The notes under the pieces: generated by a model
Seen by the model: the letters and a program-made list of their open reading frames with translations, nothing else
Database searches by the model: none
What the model was told of the DNA's origin: nothing
From: Heliocidaris erythrogramma
Lineage: Eukaryota; Echinodermata; Echinoidea; Camarodonta; Echinometridae
Length of the DNA: 64,000 bases
Reading direction: 5' to 3'
NCBI GenBank assembly: GCA_025617745.1
Contig: CM046853.1
Location: 13,821,323 to 13,885,322 of the forward strand
Position numbers and translations under genes: made by a program
Shown here: positions 58,478 through 64,000 of the stretch, piece by piece
How the letters are laid out: each line of letters opens with the position of its first letter
How positions within the stretch are numbered: the first letter of the stretch is position 1

Positions 58478-61400
58478 CAGATGGTTTAATTGCTTATGAG
58501 GGGTTGCATTGTGGATTTACCCTCAAATCACTGAACAAGGGAAGAAATGAGAATAATATGCAATAATGGAAATCTGAGTCCGAGTCGTGTTGCTTATTAA
58601 TCAAAAACTTAGGCACGCATTCTCATTATCTAGTCACTTTGTATTTGACTGATTTTGTAATGGAGAAATGCATTGGTTAGTCAACCTTCAGCCTTGGGCA
58701 GGATTATACAGCAAGATTCAAGATGAGAAGTTCATATAGAGAGATATGACAGGTTCTTATCAAGCCGAGAATAAGCCTAATTCACAGGAGTGACGCTAAT
58801 CCAACTCATTTTTTGATACATGTAGCTAGCTACCTGTTGGAAATACTGCCGCAAGAATACTGTAAGATCATGCTATAAGTTGAAGGGTGCTTGGAGTTTA
58901 AGCCAGGGTACAATTTTCCAAAATACTCTGGAAATTGGAAGTAAATAGAGAGTTTAAAGAGACATTGTTTTAACAAAATATTTTCATGATTATGATGTTG
59001 AGCAGTCAGCACAAAGAATCTAGTTAAACCATTGCTCCAGTAGAATGAAAAAAATATATATGTATGGTTAGATTGTTGCACTACCAATTATCACAGAAGG
59101 AGATTATATAACTTGATTCTGCCCGAAACATATTTTATAAATACGATACCATGAAAGTTTGTTTTAAAATGGGCAATTTAATCCTGTTTCATATTTATAC
59201 AGCTTTGCAAAATGCTATGAACACGTCCTTGAAATCCCTTCTGATCAAACACGGCAAACAAAAAGTAGTTAATGAATAATTCATGAATAGTTTAGATTTG
59301 AGTTTACTTTTATACTGCTTATTTTAATACTAAACAATGCAAATCTGTTCACTTTAATATCTAATCAGAGCCACTACAGTTGCAGTTGATTGTGTAAGAG
59401 ACTGTATTGTATTAGCCACACATTAGCTGCATTACCTTTCATTTAGAATGGTGAAGATGGCCATCAAGTGTGTTGCCAGCGAGTTACAATACACAGGATT
59501 TCCTCTCTCTTATTATCCTTATCATCTTCTTCCTGGTACCACCACATAAAAGCCAGTGAGAGCTTTGCTGACTAGGGGGTGATTACAGTCACACTGCCAT
59601 TATTTGATTTCCACTTTCGAATGCATGAAAATGCCCTGCCAGAACACTTTTTTTTATAATGCTGTATATTGAAGCGTATTTTTGCCCAGCTGATCAAGAA
59701 AAATTTTGCATTTTATGCTAATGGTTGTAATATTTTTTTCACTAAAACACACTTTCTAGTTTTATTCAAAAGTAGCTCTTGAATATTAAAGTAAATATGT
59801 TCAATACTGTTGTAACATCCCAGAAATATTAAGGGATTGTGTCCACCTATAATGAATGAGTACATGTATATATGAAGTACAGGCATCCACTATGTTTTTT
59901 CTTCTTCATTATTTGCTTGAGACAAACAATTTTCTTTTGTTGTACAAAATATACCTCAGACTTTCAGGCTATCACTATGTTACAATTTGAAATTTTATGT
60001 AGTGGACCAAATCACAATCCAAGAAATTTTATGTAGTGGAACAAATCTGAATATTAAAAAGCTTGATGAAGACGAAAAACTTGTCCAACCGTTATAAAAT
60101 CTGTAAAACACTATTTAGTTGTTTGGTTGAGGATGTCGTACATGTAAATGAACTCTGCTACGTAGATACCATGAAGATGATTTCAGACTGGAGCTTAATT
60201 GAAGAAGATGTCCTTGCTTAGTGCTTAGCATCATTACTGTCATGGCTGTCAATTATATGGATATAAATCAATATGTGTATGGATGTTATTATTGGTAGGT
60301 TACAAAGTAGATCATGATGGGTATGTTTCGAGATGCAGGTAGTAGAAGCTGTAGGCATTCCATACATGATGTACACTGTCATTTGAGGGATGGAGGAAAT
60401 TTCAGCCGTTTACTGTACAGCGTATATCTAGACAAGCTTTCATACACCATGAAGCTGCAGCATAAGTATACATAAACTTGTACAAATTTGTTTCTCCCTT
60501 TAGATTTACATGTAAACTTTTGGCATGATAAGGAAACAAATTTTGAGGATATAAAGAAACTTTCTTGAATATAGTCTGCAGATGACAAGGACTTTATGGA
60601 AAGAAAAACAATAATTCAAAAAGACAGGGTGTAAAGTTATTGTATTCCCTCCAGAAGATACAATTTAATAAAATCTCAATTCCATGCATGAGTAATGGAT
60701 TACCATTAAAACCAATTATAATCATACAAATTCCACAAATATGACTGTATTCCTGGAAGAGGGATGACCAATATCTTGCTCCCTGAAGGGTTTGGTACTA
60801 TTGAAGTTGAATGGATATTTCCCCATTCTGATTTTGGATGACTCAGCATTTGAACCTCAAAGTCCATTGTCACTAAGAGCATGTTACACCTTCTTCTGAA
60901 GAAGGCAAGATAGAATTTCATGAAATCTTGTTGGTGACCAGTTTCACTATTCATTTTGGAAATGAAGTGTCCAATTTTGTGGCATGAGTAATGTTAGTAA
61001 AGTGACTGAACTTCATGATCAAAAGAACAGTAATAGGAATAATACATGGTAGAAGTCACATTTTGGAAACATTTTGTACGTTGTATATGGGAATGTGGGC
61101 CCGTTCTTAAGAAATTACACTACCATATTTTCCGGCGTACAGGCCATACCCCAACTTTGACAACTCATTTGGAAAGGAAAAAAATATGAGGAAAAATCAC
61201 AAGCATAAGAAATTTTGCCCCCCCCCCCAATATACAACGAGAAAACAAGGGCCAAACTTTTTATTGTATTGACTATTTGAAGATGATTATTCCTAGATGT
61301 CTTTGCTTTTATGTCATTAAGAGTTTAAAAAGATGAAGAGAATCTGACAAAGCGTAGTACTCGCAAACACGTCTTTTCTGTTAGGTAATTGTTATCACAA

Positions 61401-61860
61401 TGGTTGAAAAGGTTTTCTTTGAAATGATTCAATCAGGGAATTGTGAGAGACTGTTCCTTGATTCAGCTATTGTTGCTAGTATCTTTGGGTTGGTGTCAAA
61501 GAATTTACCACACTCTAGATCACAATTATAAGCTTGATGCAGAGAGTTTGATGGAGCTAAGGAAGAATGGTAGAAATTAAGAGGTATGGAATAAAACGTG
61601 ATTGGAGGAGAGGTAAAAAGCAATGTCAGAAGACAAAGAAAATCAGTGAAAATGAAAGAGTGAATTCAAGTGGAATTGAATCAGTGAAGGTATTTATTGT
61701 ATTTGAGGAAAACCACATCATTTCAATCTAATGAATGTGGTAAAGTGTTGTCAAGGTACATTCAAGACCACAAGAATAATTTGTCCACCTGATGGTTTTA
61801 CAGAAATCAGAAATGCAGAACCATACAATGTGACATTAGGAACTGCAGTGAATGATGTAG
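58478..61860. other. Gene-free AT-rich stretch
   Basis: Apart from a short direct repeat at about 59993-60050 (AAATTTTATGTAGTGGA twice) and a C run near 61220, I see no gene or element. Confidence 0.4.
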
Positions 61861-61867
61861 TATTTTT

Positions 61868-62000
61868 ATGCCTCCGCCCACCGAAGGTGGGTGCCGGAGG
61901 CATTATGTTTTCGGGTTGTCCGTCCGTTCGTCTGTCCGTCCCACTTCTCGTTACCGCGATATCTGAAGAATCATTTGAGGTAGAAACCTCAAAGTTTTGT
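61868..62000 (+). mobile_element. Interspersed repeat 5' end with CCTCCG hairpin
   Basis: Starts with hairpin TGCCTCCGCCCACC / GGTGGGTGCCGGAGGCA, then ATTATGTTTTCGGGTTGTCC and a GTCCGTCCGTT run. This phrase is typical of an abundant repeat in echinoderm and other marine invertebrate genomes. Truncated about 130 bp in. The open frame crossing it is not a gene. Confidence 0.65.
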
Positions 62001-63929
62001 TCTGTGAATCGTGATTCTTGCAGTTAGCTGAAGAAATGCAATTATCTGAATAATTCTTGTTCTTTCTCTTATAATTAAAATTCAATCTTTTCTTTTTAAA
62101 TGTCCCCATTACTGATGTACATGTATGAATATAATCCTACCCCCATATTTTACATAAATACTACCAGGATGCCAATCTCTGGGATAATGATGATTTATTC
62201 CTAAAAATGCAAATATGTTCCATGACCTTTCTGGATAATGATCTCATCTGATGAACGTCAGGAACTTATAAAAGCAAATTTTCAGTTTTTATTACTGCCA
62301 TGACATTTAAAATGCCATTTCACTTTCTAAGTTGGACAATTTAATTAATACCCTTCAGTTTCAAATTCATGACAAGAACATGAATTATCCCAGAGATTGG
62401 CAATTTAAGAAATTTCTGAAAATATATCTCTTAAACCCCTTCCGTTCTTTCAGACTTTATGCTTAAAAAGTGAATTTTGATTCAATGTTATGTATTATTA
62501 ATTTCGTTTTAATATTATGTTATTATTAATTGTATTGTTAGATTAAGTATTATCAAGTTTAAAAAATGCTGTGATATAGTTGTACTATGAAAAGCATACC
62601 AAATGCTAGTTATTATTATTATAATTGATTGTAAATCTACTCTTTGTAAATGAATACACTGAGAAATTTGGTTAACATGAGAAGATAGGTATTCAAGGAG
62701 ATATTAACTCTGTAATACTTGCAATCCTACGTGAAACTTGTTTTAGGACATTCCGTGATTGTACTATCTGCATTTTTATGATGAATGGCAAATCATGCAT
62801 AGCAGGATAAAAAGTACATGATACATGTACATTTAGAGCCTGTCATGATGGTACTTGATATTATCAACTTCATGATATTAGTACTCGTGCATCTGTTACC
62901 ATAATCACCTTGAAAGAAATGCCTCTTTCACACTGGAAACTGATGCTACATGTAATCCTGGTTTGATATGTTACCTAAAATCATAAAAACTCATTGAAAT
63001 GGATGGATATTACTGCATAGACAGATACTAGAATTTAACTTTTTGTTACAGCACAAAAGCTGAATTAAACATTTATTTCAATGATTTTTGTAATTGCATT
63101 GCCAAAAGAGAGGAAATAGGAAGTTGCGAAAATATTAGTTTGGCACCTAGTAAATCAACGGATATTTCCACACTGTAGTAAGGTTCACATGTAGTTGAAT
63201 TATGCACGTAATGTTTCAAAAATATATAGGCCCAAATATTTGCGATATGAATCATCCATGCACAGAGGTTTTATGAATATAATAACTCTATACTTTTATT
63301 GCACCAAGAGCTCAGCAATTTTCCGTTTGATTTCTTCCCGAACGATAGGCTTGGTTAAAACTTGTGATGTCTATTATTTTTTTTTCCCCTTTTAATAGGG
63401 ACATTTCCTGTTTATGTACATGTACATGTATTCAGTATTCCAAAACAACTGCTCAGTTATGACTACACTAAAATCTTTTGAAATCTGCTACATTTATTTT
63501 CTGCATTTTTCAGTTTGGTGCGTACCCAATCTGCTTGGTCAGGATAGCAATTTGAACTTTCAATAGATAGCTAGGTCCTGTGGTAGCTGATACAAAAGTA
63601 ACACATTAGTATTGATATCTGAATGGAAGGATTATAAATAGACATTGTAAATTTTAATTATCATTCATTCAGACCAACTCACGTTCATCTATTGTACATG
63701 TATAAATTTTGTAAGCCTCAAGAACTTTTCGTCAGATTTCTTTGATTTTAGACCCAAAAATGGTAAGATACTAGCAATATTTAAATGCTGGGAACTTTTT
63801 TTTTGTTCTCAAGTGGATTATTAAACAAATAATAATGATATATTACATTTATATTTAGTTATCCCAACTCACATGGTTGTACCGCAAACCTTTTTTCTGA
63901 ATTACAACTTCACCATGCAAACCTTCAAA
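62001..63929. other. Gene-free AT-rich stretch
   Basis: Holds a short GCTGTGATATAGTTGTACTA...ATTATTATTATT tail near 62568-62625, probably an old repeat end. Nothing else recognised. Confidence 0.4.
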
Positions 63930-63982
63930 TCTTATATTACATTTATATAGTGCATTATGTGAATACTTCAATGCACTTTACA
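63930..63982 (+). repeat. Interspersed-repeat end
   Basis: ATTTATATAGTGCATTATGT and on to CTTCAATGCACTTTACAC, matching 40050-40112 in inverse orientation. Confidence 0.7.
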
Positions 63983-64000
63983 CTGTTTTTTTTTAATAAT

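Noticed and set aside
61731-62027. 98-codon frame with Cys residues
   Set aside because: Half of it lies in the interspersed CCTCCG-hairpin repeat; no domain recognised.

Overview
The window looks like nuclear DNA of a marine invertebrate deuterostome, most likely an echinoderm such as a sea urchin. It is AT-rich. Its genes are split by GT-AG introns, and most of the rest is short DNA transposons, foldback elements, minisatellites and homopolymers. The species is an inference from protein similarity and repeat style. There are no bacterial, plasmid or phage features and no CRISPR array.

Two genes can be rebuilt exon by exon. On the minus strand (coding 18577 to 2868) is TPRA1 (TPRA40/GPR175), a seven-pass membrane protein: nine coding exons, 389 codons plus stop, all exon phases consistent. 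On the plus strand (coding 28516 to 41569) is MCM2, a subunit of the replicative helicase: seventeen coding exons, 883 codons plus stop, all phases consistent. The genes are head to head with start codons 9.9 kb apart. As I recall, human TPRA1 and MCM2 are also head-to-head neighbours (3q21.3), so the pair is probably ancient microsynteny. A perfect E2F-type site lies about 140 bp upstream of the MCM2 start codon.

Regions: 1-2867, TPRA1 3' UTR and flank; 2868-18609, TPRA1 exons in introns carrying a decayed Penelope-like retroelement, two large G-rich minisatellites, a foldback element with 161-bp internal repeats, and several terminal-inverted-repeat (TIR) elements; 18610-28515, an intergenic stretch of nested transposons (a Harbinger element inside a tRNA-like sequence, inside a larger inverted pair), a Mutator-like foldback element with a 9-bp target duplication, and a long GAA/GGA tract; 28516-41569, MCM2, with a retroelement remnant in intron 1 and an 830-bp foldback element in intron 3; 41570-42900, MCM2 3' UTR; 42900-64000, no recognisable gene, only repeats, a CpG-rich patch near 45 kb and a hairpin element holding a tRNA-like sequence at 57.4 kb.

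No new gene system is evident. The most unusual features are the inverted and hairpin elements, the 1.6-kb G-rich array in a TPRA1 intron, and the conserved gene pair. Family names for transposons rest on recognisable motifs, TIRs and target duplications read by eye.
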